Made by a program: the position numbers and the translations under genes
Assembly: GCA_000827205.1 (NCBI GenBank)
Contig: KN832562.1
Coordinates: forward strand, 1,002,565 to 1,066,564
Length of the DNA stretch: 64,000 bases
Reading direction: 5' to 3'
From: Plicaturopsis crispa FD-325 SS-3
Taxonomy: Eukaryota > Basidiomycota > Agaricomycetes > Amylocorticiales > Amylocorticiaceae
The notes under the pieces: generated by a model
What the model saw: the letters and a program-made list of their open reading frames with translations, nothing else
Told to the model about the DNA's origin: nothing
The model's database searches: none
Part shown: positions 1 to 10,787 of the stretch, piece after piece
Numbering within the stretch: position 1 is the stretch's first letter
Layout of the letters: every line of letters begins with the position of its first letter

Positions 1-383
1 GAGGCGACATATTGGAGAATTTATGTTTCGTTTAGCCTTCAACGCCAGTATGGTGCGCTTGTGATGGACGATGCTCTGGTCGATCTCGCAATGACTGCGT
101 TCGTAAGGATCGGAGGCCAACGACATGCCGTTTGGGTGGAGGATGGACATAGGAACTGTACGAGCGTGTGCAGCTTCCGCACTCCGCTCCGTGCGCTCGA
201 GTCTAGTCTGAGAAGCTATAGTGACGGAGGACCGCGATGATGCAACAACTATAGCTTGAGTCTGAGACGATGAACGAAAGCATGGGACCTAGTTTTATAT
301 TGCAATAGCATCATAATGGGACACATATAAGGAGACCCATTCGCCTCTCAACCCATCTCCAAAAACCATCCAAGACCCAACGC
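1..383. other. Intergenic, 3' flank of RPS13
   Basis: No coding frame or RNA gene could be supported here. It is the downstream flank of the minus-strand ribosomal protein gene and probably holds its 3' UTR. Confidence 0.5.
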
Positions 384-1030
384 TCAGGCGATGAGAGTCG
401 ACGCAGTAGCCGAGTCGTACTTGAACGTCGGCGGGATCTGCTGCTTCGTCTTGTAGTAGCGCGCGAGACGGTGGATACGGGACTCGATGAGAATGAGACG
501 GAACTTGGAGTCCTTGTCCTTGCGGTTGGTCTCGAGGTGCTTGCGCACGGCCACCGCCTTTTTGACGAGGTGCCAGAGGTCCTCGGGGATGGACGGTGCC
601 AATCCTATCCCCAAACAAAAAGGTATTTTATAACATATAAATATGCAGACACGCGATAAGATCGGTGCGCAGAAGGAGAGAAAGCAGAGTATGAGCATGA
701 TCAACACGGAAGAATGGGGTAGGGAGGCGCACCCTGGGACTTGAGGATACGGAGAATCTTGTTACCGGTGACGAAGCGCACTTGGGGGATGCCGTGCGAG
801 TCACGGAGGATAACACCGATCTGCGACGGGGTGAGACCCTTGCGGGCAAGTTTGATAATGTGCTCGACGACGTCGTCGGGCGTGGTCTTGAGCCACGTAG
901 GGGGAGCGCGGCGGTAGGGGAGCGCGGAGGACGCTGTTCATCGCACGAATCGGTGAATATCTGACTTGTTCAATCATACATGGATAAGGGACGTACAAAT
1001 GCCCTTTCCGGGAGCGTGCATGCGACCCAT
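384..1030 (-). CDS. RPS13: 40S ribosomal protein S13 (uS15)
   Basis: Component of the small cytosolic ribosomal subunit. Exons read on the minus strand are 997-1030, 733-933 and 384-604, summing to 151 codons plus stop, exactly the usual eukaryotic S13 length. The protein starts [20 protein letters not shown] and contains the family blocks KGLTPSQIG and [17 protein letters not shown], then HRLARYY and an ATAS.LIA end. Intron 1 begins GTACGT and ends CAG; intron 2 ends ATAG. The start is the only ATG giving the invariant MGRMH N terminus. It is divergent from RPS6 with a 405 bp shared upstream region. I see nothing broken. Confidence 0.97.
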
Positions 1031-1435
1031 GATGACTCTGAAAAGCAGGAAACCAGTCAGAAACGCAGCACAGACCACCAGAGAGAACGCACAGTTTTGA
1101 GGCAGCCGGGGGAGATCTTGAGGAAAAGGGTTTGTCGTTGGCGTTGGCGACTTAGCAGATTTTGCGAAACTCGCTGCGAGCGCGCGTGGTTTCAGCCACA
1201 TTTGTCATGCTATACAGTACCAAACCTTAATTTCCTGGTGGTCGGGATATGCCGAGCGAGGCAAAGTGGCTGCTGCAGGACTCGCGAACGGCGACCGAAC
1301 GAAATAAATATCAAGACAAGTCTCGACGTCGTTGCCGCCGACGCTGACAAGGCCCATCTCCTTCCGCAAGGTCTGTACTATTCATTCAGCTCTGTATATC
1401 TGCATCGGTTCTGATATCTCGATATTTCGTCCAGT
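1031..1435. promoter_or_regulatory. Bidirectional promoter region RPS13/RPS6
   Basis: The 405 bp between the two divergent start codons must carry both promoters. No clear TATA box is visible. The region is rich in CpG, with GCGA/TCGC-type words around 1150-1180 and 1255-1350. Shared control of two small-subunit protein genes is inferred from the layout only. Confidence 0.6.
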
Positions 1436-2379
1436 ATGAAGCTCAACATCGCCAGTGCGTCTTCCTGATCTTGTGCACCGTTCTTGAGCTGTACATCTGA
1501 CAGGCCTCCTCACGCAGACCCCGCAACCGGGGAACAAAAGACCATCGACCTTGACGAGGAGAAGAGATTGTACGCAGCATAGCATGGATCGGGGAGGCTC
1601 ACGGATTGACTAACCTCTGTCCACAGCCGTGTCTTCTACGACAAGAAAATCTCGCAGGAGGTCGCGGCAGACTCTGTCGGTGACGAATGGAAGGGCTATG
1701 TCTTCCGCATCACGGGCGGCAACGACAAGCAGGGTTTCCCCATGAAGCAGGGTGTCCTCCTCCCTTACCGTGTTAAGCTCCTCCTCGCCGATGGTCACTC
1801 ATGCTACCGTCCCCGCCGCACCGGTGAGCGCAAGCGCAAATCCGTGCGTGGCTGCATCGTTGGCCCGGATATCGCTGTGCTCTCGCTCGTCATTGTCAAG
1901 CAGGGCGAGTCGGAGATCCCGGGGCTCACCGACAACGTCCTGCCCAAGCGCCTCGGCCCTAAGCGTGCGACGAAGATCAGGAAGTTCTTCAACTTGAGCA
2001 AGGAGGACGATGTCAGGAAGTACGTTGTGCGGAGAGAGGTCACCAGCTCCAAGAAGGAGAACGCGAAGCCGTATACCAAGGCGTGAGTTTTTTTCTACGT
2101 GCATGTCGTTTTGCAGGAGAAATCTGACAGTGTCGCAGACCCAAAATTCAACGCCTCGTCACCCCCCTCCGTCTCCAGCGCCGCCGTCACCTGCGGTCCG
2201 TCAAGCGCCGCAAGCTCGAACACCAGAAGGAGCAGAAGTCGGAATACGCGTGCGTATTTCTTGTCGCTGATACTGATGGCCCGTGCGCTAATCGAAATAA
2301 ATGTAGGGCTGTCCTCGCCAAGCGCGTTGCCGAGAAAAAGGCAAAGGTCGCCGCCATCAAGGCATCCCACCACAAGTGA
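1436..2379 (+). CDS. RPS6: 40S ribosomal protein S6 (eS6)
   Basis: Small-subunit ribosomal protein, in eukaryotes the target of S6 kinase at its C terminus. Five exons: 1436-1454, 1518-1569, 1627-2082, 2139-2249 and 2307-2379, giving 236 aa, the size of yeast S6. Recognisable blocks are [63 protein letters not shown] and [14 protein letters not shown]. The tail is lysine-rich and ends ASHHK. The last AAG-TGA overlaps a possible GTGAGT donor, so a short extra 3' exon cannot be fully excluded. I chose the 1436 ATG because it alone gives MKLNI. Confidence 0.96.
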
Positions 2380-3152
2380 GTCTTGAGTCTTCGATTATGC
2401 AGTGACATGATACTCATGTATGCGAACCTAGGGCTTAAACGTGTCCTTTCGAGTTGCCTCATCCCTCGCGTCGTCTCATGCTGTCTTGCTTCCTATGGTC
2501 AATCAACCATGCGTTTTCATCCCCTCCATACAACTGTCCCCCTCGTCGCTTACTACTTATGCGCATGTCATATATGCTGAACCCATATTGAATCTGGAAA
2601 GTCTTGTGATGGCGCGATACGATCGTGCTCTATGTAAGACGCTTGGCTCGTTCGGATATACCATGGCATGTGTACGGTACACCTCGTAGCAGTCAACGGA
2701 TTGCGACTTTGGATATCGCTTTGCAAGTAGGTTCAACTTCAACATGTCCGAATCCTTTACGCGGGCCACTCTTGCTGTTACCACCAACTGGCTGTCCATA
2801 CCAAGTCCATACCCGGGCCATATAGGTCTCGCACTTCCGTTGAGACTTGCCCACGCACATTCCTTGTCTCCAAGCTAGGAGCGGGACAACTGCAGGCACC
2901 ACCGCGTATCACTTAGGATGGACGTCGGGTACAGGATGGCGGCGAGCTCAAACTGGACAAAGCCACGCTCCATTACTGGTCAGACAAGAATATCCGAGCC
3001 CGTGAGGTTGAAAGAATTGTTTCGACGGATGCTAAGGGAGACTACATTACTGCTCCATTCAGCACAGCTCCTGGCCAAGCTGTAACTATGTAAACTAGGC
3101 TAGGTAAGACCCCATGAATTCCTGAGTTGATACCATTTCACCACTGACAAAG
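2380..3152. other. Intergenic with a short coding relic
   Basis: No complete gene. Between about 2937 and 3092 a plus-strand frame stays open and reads GGELKLDKATLHYWSDKNIR followed by AREV, then STDAKGDY. A stretch of about 62 bp (roughly 2983-3044) is strongly similar to 21187-21248 upstream of the second aldo-keto reductase, so this is a dispersed fragment of something older. Otherwise nothing is recognised. Confidence 0.4.
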
Positions 3153-4681
3153 ATGTGGTTTGCACCGTTGCAAACAACTTTAGCATACGGGCTGTTGGTC
3201 AAGGGCGCGCGTGCTGCTCTCAGAACCATCGACGACACGTCTTCTCTGATAACGTACCAAGGAGACTGGTACAGAAGCGCGAGCACGCTGGATTATGGGG
3301 GATCGCATGCATGGAGCGAGGACAGAAACGCGACCGCGACGCTCGCTTTCAGTGGTGCGTATCGGCTGTCAATGTCTCTGGAATGACACCAGCTGATCAG
3401 TTCGATGTCGTAGGGACAGAAATCGCATACTTAGCACCGCAATGGCCGCACGTAGTCAATGTCCAGCTGAGTCTGGACGACCGACCTGCGGAGATCATCG
3501 ACTTGCAAGATCACGACGCATCACATAGCGACGCAGGCTCAGAGTCGAGCGTGGTGTGGAGGGCACACTCACTGAGTGACGGACATCACACGCTTGTGGT
3601 ATCGATGGCCGACCATAGTCGATACGTGATTGTGGACGCCATTGCGTACGCATCTACACAATGTTCAGCATTCTGCCTCGATACTGACGGCATGTATCTC
3701 TGCAGATACGATGATGGCACTGCCGCGTCGAGGGGTGGAGAAGTCATACATGTCATGCAAACCCAAATGGCGAGCGTCTATAGTAGGCGCGCTGCTGTCC
3801 TAGCATCCCCAACCCCCAACCATGACGACGCCATAAGTCCCGGCGAGTCCACGGATTTCGACGACTCCGCGAACTCTGACGGCGAAAGGGCTGTAGCAGC
3901 TTGGGAGATTGCTGTCGGCGTCACGGTGGGCGCCTTCCTTCTGTCGGGGCTTGTCGGCTGTGCAGCGTTCTGCTACTGGCGCCGTCGTCAGCGGCGTTAC
4001 AGGGCCCTTGATCGCAGCCATGCTGAGGCCTTTCGTGAGGACAGCGCTACGGGGCTGGAGCTGCTGCCTGATCCTGCGATGGGCAGCTCCGTATTCGGTG
4101 CAAGCCAGTCCGGACATGGCTCTTACCAACATTTAGTCCCCGGAGACATAGCTGGGACCCATGGTCCGTATGATCCCTACGCTGCCTCGAGTCTGGCGGC
4201 GCAGAACGTTCCTGCGGTCCAGTATCCGCCTGACACTGCATCAATGCAGTTCCCTTCTGACGGGTCACGAAATCCACCGATTCATTTGTACCCGCCACCC
4301 ACCGCTACCATATCACACTCAACTGCGACACATCCGCCTTTTGACGCATCACCAAACCCACCCCGAGATGTTTACCCTACGCCCACCACGGACGCGCCAC
4401 GAATTTCCGGTCCATTGCCAAGGCCCCCTACGAACAACGTGACGGACCCAGAGAGACCCAGCTCGTCATCACGGCTTTCACGACGCGACGAGCATTCCTT
4501 CTCAGCGCCAAATCATCTCGAAGACGACCCTGTCTCCACTGCAGGCCGTGCCGGATCGCCACCACATCTACCCGCCGATGTGTCTGTGCGGGAGGCGCAG
4601 GCGTGGAAACTAGCTCGATTCGATCGCCCAGCACCGGCACCGGCGGGCAGGGCGCCTTCTCCACCGCCAGCATATAATTAG
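3153..4681 (+). CDS. Single-pass membrane protein, basidiomycete lectin-like ectodomain type (copy A)
   Basis: Unknown function. Exons 3153-3354, 3414-3645 and 3706-4681 give 469 aa. Residues 1-21 look like a signal peptide. The ectodomain starts TIDDTSSLITYQG, a start typical of fungal membrane proteins with a galactose-binding-like fold (family recollection, not tested). A hydrophobic segment WEIAVGVTVGAFLLSGLVG is followed by a CCW-RRRQRR-type stop-transfer sequence. The cytoplasmic tail is long, rich in Pro, Ser and Thr, and ends PPPAYN. Intron 2 is 60 nt and in frame, so retention would add 20 residues. The paralogue starting at 5298 has both introns at identical codon positions, which fixes the model. 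Confidence 0.85.
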
Positions 4682-5297
4682 CCGAATGGTTTCATATATT
4701 TGCCCTGCCATTCTTCCAACACCGATTTCGTTGCGTCGTGGACCTACTTACTACTCTTGAGTTTCTTGTTGTACCAGGTATCGTGTGAGCGATTGTATCG
4801 CCCTGTCCTACTCTTCACCCCGTCGTATCACCTCGTGGAATACCATTGCTTTGCGCAGGTTGTTCCCGTTTATCATAATTCCTGTTCTTTGGTGGCATCG
4901 TCCCTCAAGTTGGTCAGCTCGCTTGTAATTGTTGTCGCTGTGAGCACTGATACGTACTAAGGGCCCTACAGGTCAGTTCCCTGTTGTCTTCTTCTCTATC
5001 GACTGACAGGCAGTCTTCAAGTCACATAGTACACCACCACACACACCTTGTTATGGTCGTGATAGATACTATAAAAGGTATGATAGAAACAGATAGACCC
5101 CCGGAAGCGCGCACGGACTGACATCCATCTTCTCGTACCCTTGACAGGTACCCGCGCTACTCAGGTTACTCTTGTATTCCGTGATAGCAACAGTCACAGG
5201 CTTGACGACGCAAGCGCTGGCCGATACAACAACGTTTAGAGTACTTGTTCAGTGGTGAAAGTACTTTTGAGATCGTCTCGCTTTGACCGCGCACGGT
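4682..5297. other. Intergenic; TATA-like element for copy B
   Basis: No gene seen. A TATAAAA word at 5069-5075 lies about 225 bp before the next start codon and may be the core promoter if the 5' UTR is long or spliced. Confidence 0.4.
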
Positions 5298-6693
5298 ATG
5301 AAGTTAAGTTCGGCTGTACAGACCGCTCTAGCATGTGGGCTGCTGCCCGAGGCCATCCGCGCTGCTTCGATTATCCTCGATGACACGTCGCCTCTTATAG
5401 CGTACACTGAGGGGCAATGGCAGCCCGCTTCCGAACAAAACAGCTCTCTTGACTTCGGAGGATCACATATGTTGTGCCAGGACAGGAATGGGTTCGCGAC
5501 ATTCATGTTCACGGGTGCGTATTCATTCAAATTTAGCGCCACACGTACCGTTCGCTGACGGGTACCGTGGTGCAGGGATCGGGATCGACTACTGGTCGCC
5601 GTTGTGGCCATACCCAGTCAACGTTCAGCTAACTCTGGATGACCAGCAGGCCGTTATTGTCGATCTACAAGATCACAGTGCACCTGAGGCGACCGGAGGC
5701 TCAGCGAACGTGCAGTCGAAGTCAGTATGGGGGCAGCATTCACTCGACAACGGGCAGCACACGCTAGTCATATCAATGGTCGACAATGGGCAATATATTG
5801 TTGTTGATGCCCTTGAGTACGTATTTTATCCATGGCTACTAATCTGTATTGTCCTGACAGTCATCTTCCACAGGTACGACGATGGCACTGAGGCAACGAG
5901 TAGTTCTTCTAGTACAGCGTCTACTACCGCAGCGGCATCCACATCGACCAGCAACAATGGAATCCATACGACACCCGCTATAAATGTACCCGCCATCGCT
6001 GCGGGCGCCGCAGTAGGCGGCCTTGTTCTCATGGGGCTCATAGCATGTGTGGCGTTTTGTTGCTGGCGCCGTCGTCAAAGGCATTTACGGGTCGCTGGTG
6101 GCAGCCGCGCTGAGGCGCTGGATGGTGCGGGATTTACAGGGATGACCCAGCTGCCTATTATCGCGCCGAGGAACTCTGGCCCAGGTGCAAGCTCGCTGGG
6201 ACAGGCTGCCTATGACCCGTGGACTGCCCATGACATTCCTCCGACACAGAAGCCGTATCACGCGTACTCTGCCTCGAGCGTGTCGACACAGAGCGCTCAG
6301 TACCTACCCCCAGGCGCCCTGTCTCCCTCGCCTTCGATGTCCACACGGCATGCCTCTGACGCGTCACGGAACGCATCCAGTACCCTTCCATCCATTCTGG
6401 AACTACAATCAGTCTCCAGTGCTCCACCACCGCGTCCTTTCTACGTGATGAATGCGCAGCACTCTGCCACATCATTACAGCTTTCGCAACATTCCGGCCA
6501 ACCAATACTGCCGCCCAGCCATCCCGCTGAGAATCCCCCCTTCGTTACGGGCGGTGAGAGTGAAATCGCCGGGACGTCACTGCTGCCAGCTATAGTTTCG
6601 TCTGTCAGAGACAAGCAGGCGCGGGAGCTAAATCGATACACATCACCGGACTCACCCAGCAGGATGTTTTCGCCGCCGCCAGCGTATAGCTGA
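5298..6693 (+). CDS. Single-pass membrane protein, tandem paralogue (copy B)
   Basis: Tandem duplicate of the gene at 3153. Exons 5298-5514, 5576-5816 and 5874-6693 give 425 aa. The signal peptide is MKLSSAVQTALACGLLPEAI, followed by IILDDTSPLIAY. The ectodomain shares FTG, YW.PLWPYPVNVQL.LDD and YDDGT with copy A. A Ser/Thr stretch precedes the helix AIAAGAAVGGLVLMGLIACV and then CWRRRQRHLR. The proline-rich tail ends PPPAYS. Both introns fall at the same phase and position as in copy A. Tails have diverged far more than ectodomain and helix, suggesting a conserved sensing or adhesion part with a drifting cytoplasmic part (inference). Confidence 0.85.
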
Positions 6694-7108
6694 GCGCGTA
6701 CTTATTTCCTTCGCTCAACCTTTTGTCCACGCTTTCAGCTTTCTTGCACGTTGTACCTCCACATTCTTTCGCCCACCACTACGCTCGAGCCTGTAAATAA
6801 CTCTAACATGTAGTTAACATGTAGCCTTTTGAATTTTACCGTCTGAGATCTGTTCGGTCGTTCGTACGGCATGGTATTCAATACACATCGTATTCGATCC
6901 CCATATGGCACGTCCGTCGTAAATAAAGCAGTACTATAAGTGCGAGGTATATAACATGCAGTAATTCTGCAAAAGAGAGGAAATCCTATACTTATATCGT
7001 ATATCAGAGCTCTACGCGTCGTCGAAAGAGTGTCGATAGCAATGTGACAAAGCATTATATGGGGCGCACATACTTACAAATTATCCCATCCTCATGAAAT
7101 CGGAGGCC
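6694..7108. other. Intergenic between converging genes
   Basis: Three-prime flanks of the membrane-protein gene and the minus-strand seven-helix gene. No coding signal seen. Confidence 0.5.
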
Positions 7109-8418
7109 TTATGGGTAGCGCTGATACTCCTGCGGACCGTGATTCGCAACAAAGCGTTCCAGCTCGATGTCCGAATCTGTTGAGCCAGCCATTAGTTAGC
7201 ATCATATCATGGTACACGATGAAACGAGGGTGTGTGGCGTACTAGCTGCATATGGCGTACTTGCTTCATACGGTGGAGCCTCCGATGCTGCTTTTTGGGA
7301 ACTCATGTACATGGACACCGCCTCGGATGACCGTGGATCTCCAATGTCGATGGTCCCGACCGTGCCACCTGGTGCTAACGCACTCGTACTCGGTCCTTTG
7401 GGCCCACCGGCGCTTCCAAATTGCGTCGTGCTCCCATGCGAAATCTCCCTCTCTTGGCGGGCCTGCGAGCTCCCGGCCCACACCGTCGCGAACACCACAC
7501 CGATCACGGCGACGGAGATGTTGGCGAGGATGACAAGGTTCACGGTGGTTGGGTTTACTTCGTTGAAGATGATGATGAGCTGCGCGAGCGAGAATATGGC
7601 GGGGAATACGAAATTCGAGACGGAGATGTAAAAGAGAGTGCGAATTTGACGGAAGAAGAAAGATCCTGGGGACCCGATGTTAGTGTAGGACAGAGAAACA
7701 CATATCAATTTTGTTTTACCTTGCGAGCCTGCGGTTCCCACCCCATTTACGGACCGGGTATGTCGCTGGTTGCGCGCCCATAGTTTCAAGAGGAAGAGCG
7801 TGGATGCATAGCTGCATACGCGTCAATCGTTCCCTCACACAGAGGCGCATAGAAGCAGACTCACAAATTATCCACCAATTGCATTACCCACTCGATCTTC
7901 AAATACGGCGCATTCGCCCAAGCATTCAACAGCTTTACCGGATCCGAAGAAGCCCTCCCAAGCACGACAGTAAACACGATGAAATTAATGATGCGTGCGA
8001 CCTTGAGGAGGACCGGAAGGGCGATGATAGAGACGAAACGCAGCATGTGCATTTGGGATGGTGGGTACACCACCAACAATCGTACGAGGAGAATCGAGTC
8101 AACAATAATCGAATTGACGGTGCACAAGAGGCCAATGGCGAAGTTGATGGACACCGGTAGATTCGCAGAGGGGTCCAGCATTGAACGGATAGAATAGTAG
8201 TCGATTAGGATCCCGATTATGATGGAAAGCAATATGGCGATGACATTTAGGACGAAGATGGGCTGCCGCCGCGAGTGTCTCGTAGAGAAGTAGAAGAGAC
8301 CAGCGAGGAGGGGAAGCATAAGGATCATGAAGGTGTGCCCAACCATGATGTTCGACACGGATGGACTGACGACCGCAAGGTAGACCGTCCCAGGTGGCGG
8401 GGGCGGGTACGCTGACAT
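7109..8418 (-). CDS. Seven-helix (GPCR-like) membrane protein
   Basis: Function unknown; hydropathy by eye suggests about seven helices, so a receptor-like role is only inferred. Exons 7865-8418, 7720-7811 and 7243-7665, then a small last exon 7109-7176, give 378 aa. The start ATG is followed by SAYPPPPPGTVY. Helices include MILMLPLLAGLFYF, VIAILLSIIIGILIDYY, GLLCTVNSIIVDSILLVRLL and VILANISVAVIGVVFATVWA. A basic cytoplasmic loop KLWARNQRHTRS lies before helix 6. The tail ends SDIELERFVANHGPQEYQRY. The final intron (7177-7242) is inferred from a GTACGC donor and a TGCTAAC branch site; without it the protein stops at 7202 with 369 aa. A decayed relative lies at 10016-10625. Confidence 0.8.
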
Positions 8419-10015
8419 GGCTGTCAAATGTAGAGGAGGGGCGGGGGCGAGGAGCAGGCGCCAAGGTATAGTAAGTTAAGGTATCGCGCAATCATAGAAA
8501 ACTACGTACTTACTATAGGTGGTTTATTCTGTCAGGCACGGCCAGTTGGGTATGGTCTCTGCCAACTTCGCCGACGACCACGGGAGCGTAGTCTTGTTAT
8601 CTCGACTCTCAGGACCGTTTGTCCAGCTCCAGAGTCAAAGCTGGCAAGTTTTAATGAAACTGGTGTTAGCACGCCTCCCTCCATGTTGTCTCCATGATGG
8701 ATGAATTGATTCCCCGTGAAATAATGCCGCCGGACGTCATTTTTAGTTTTGGAAGGACGGCGTCACGGCGTCAACACGCTATGTGTCCGGTTTCTAAAGC
8801 AACTCGCAATCGTTGAAATCCTGCATTCGAGGCTAAACTGAACAAAGGTCAGAGACGTCGACAATAGACTACACTATAACATCGAAGGTGCTTGCCACAG
8901 ACCAAGGCAATGCGACTGGTCAGTGGTCACTCTTTTGTCGCGTAAGTATAGGACACCGCCATCATCATTGCACCGGCAAATAGATCGCAGCGTAGGCGCT
9001 AAGATTGCGTCTGTTATCGTTCTGATTTTATCGGAGATGAAAAGGTGGAATGCCGCATGCGCTACCCATCTGCTCCAGCCTCCCTACGTGAAGTGCGTAA
9101 TTAGTCGCGATTCAGGACGCCCACCGGGTACCGAGAGCATTGAATATTGACGTTCGAGGGCCGAGGTTCTAGCTGGCAAACTGCGTGCCCCTCGGATTTG
9201 GTCGATGTGGCTCAGCCTCAGTGGCTGTACCGTGAATTGACATCTGGTAAGTACTCAGGTGGCAATGCATGTGAATCAAAGAAGTACATACGCGCGCCAG
9301 GCCCGTCAGTTCATGATTCCACCTTGTTCAAGGTGCCCGCGACAGACGGATTCAGGTTCGACAACCCTGGGCCAGGACGGCCACCGACGGCGTCAAAATG
9401 CAACCGATGATGGAGGAGCTTGGCCAGGGTAGTCTTTATGGAGACCACGCGTAACGCGCGTTCCGTGAAGCCCGAGTCGATGAAGGTCGGCGAGCATGTT
9501 CGATGACCGATCTCGATATTGTGCATACTGTACTCGAATGACTCGTAGACAAGCCTGAGTCGACAGCAGGGTTCTTATCTGTAAGCATGCCGTTGAGGGG
9601 ATATAAACTGCTAGCATCAATAACATCGAGAGAGAATATTCATCTTTAAGCTTACGAGGGCATGTTGACACGGTCAGGCTAGCTCGCAGACATTCCGTAA
9701 ATCGGATTGATAGTGTTTTGGCGTTTTGTGTAGGTGAGCAGAAGATATGCCTGTACCATCGGAGTATGTTAGATGGCAAGCCAGGGACAGGTAATGCAGA
9801 GAGGAACTAACACAATGGAATGCAATATACCGAGGACCGCCTCGACGCGACTTAGTCCTTAGGGATACCTAACGAGAAGCGTTTGCAAGTTTTGCGAACG
9901 CTAGCGCTACAAATTTGGGACTGCGTAAACACACTAACTCTTCGCTTGTGCTCTGAAATCAGCAAGGCATGCTCACCAGCTGATGCAATCACAGACACTT
10001 CACTGCTTTCTCTCT
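8419..10015. other. Long intergenic region, nothing recognised
   Basis: No frame above about 130 codons and none with a family resemblance I can name. A minus-strand frame at 9311-9526 contains ERALRVVSIKTTLAKLLHHR but has no neighbours supporting an exon. Probably promoter plus decayed sequence. Confidence 0.4.
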
Positions 10016-10625
10016 CTAGATGGCATGCGAATCATGTACTGAAACATATCGGCCAAAATCAGTGGTCTCCATTGATACCTCCTCTATACATCTCGAGGAC
10101 GGTCTCTCCCGTGCGCCTGCGCTCCCTTCAGCGAGGGCTACAGTGTCAACCTGCGTGTAATAAGAGTCTTCGTATGACATGTGCATGGGCTCCACGGCTT
10201 GTCGGGTCTGTGACTCCCAGCCCATACGGTCGCGAAAACGATGATAGCGATGTCCAAGAGCGAAAAACTGACTACGCACGGACACGCTATAGAAAGTCAT
10301 AGTAGACTGCGATTCTCGATGTAGTACAAGCCTGTGCCGCAGGCTAGCGTTTCCAACGCTATCAAAGCTACAATTCATAATTTCTTATCGCTGAATGATT
10401 CGGATTCAGACACTGCAAGCCTGACATAGAGTGGACGCACCTGTTCGGCGTCCTATGCTGGGTCCTCAGGCTTGCTAACTTCTCCAGATCCGCGCGATGC
10501 ACCTTGAGAATTACAGCGGCAAAAGTCGGGTATACAGCCAAGTTTACAACGGTCTCGCAGTGGAAAAAGTTGTCGTGTTGTCCGAGATAGAGAAACGTTA
10601 GACGCGAGCAGGACGCGAGCGCGAT
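10016..10625 (-). pseudogene. Decayed relative of the seven-helix protein gene
   Basis: On the minus strand, 10210-10260 reads DIAIIVFATVWAGSH, closely matching the helix 7 segment SVAVIGVVFATVWAGSS of the gene at 7109-8418. Further upstream VVNLAVYPTFAAVIL resembles its SVSNFVFPAIFSLAQ segment. A different frame then carries a tail of the same style (MSYEDSYYTQVD, TTDFGRYVSV). Stops and frame changes separate these parts and no N-terminal half is visible, so I call a pseudogene. A highly intron-split intact gene is less likely but not excluded. Confidence 0.45.
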
Positions 10626-10787
10626 CATCCAAGCAATCGGCTCAGAGGCTCAGCCACAATCGGACCTTTTATTACACGAGTCTCGCCACATATCATCGCG
10701 TCGACTCTTGGCCATTTCGTTTTTGTCCTTTCCACTATCTCATTCTCCGTACCATTTCCTATATTTCCGTGCCTTACGTTGTCCGCC

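Noticed and set aside
9311-9526. Minus-strand frame with ERALRVVSIKTTLAKLLHHR
   Set aside because: Plausible-looking but isolated, with no flanking exons or similarity to anything in the window.
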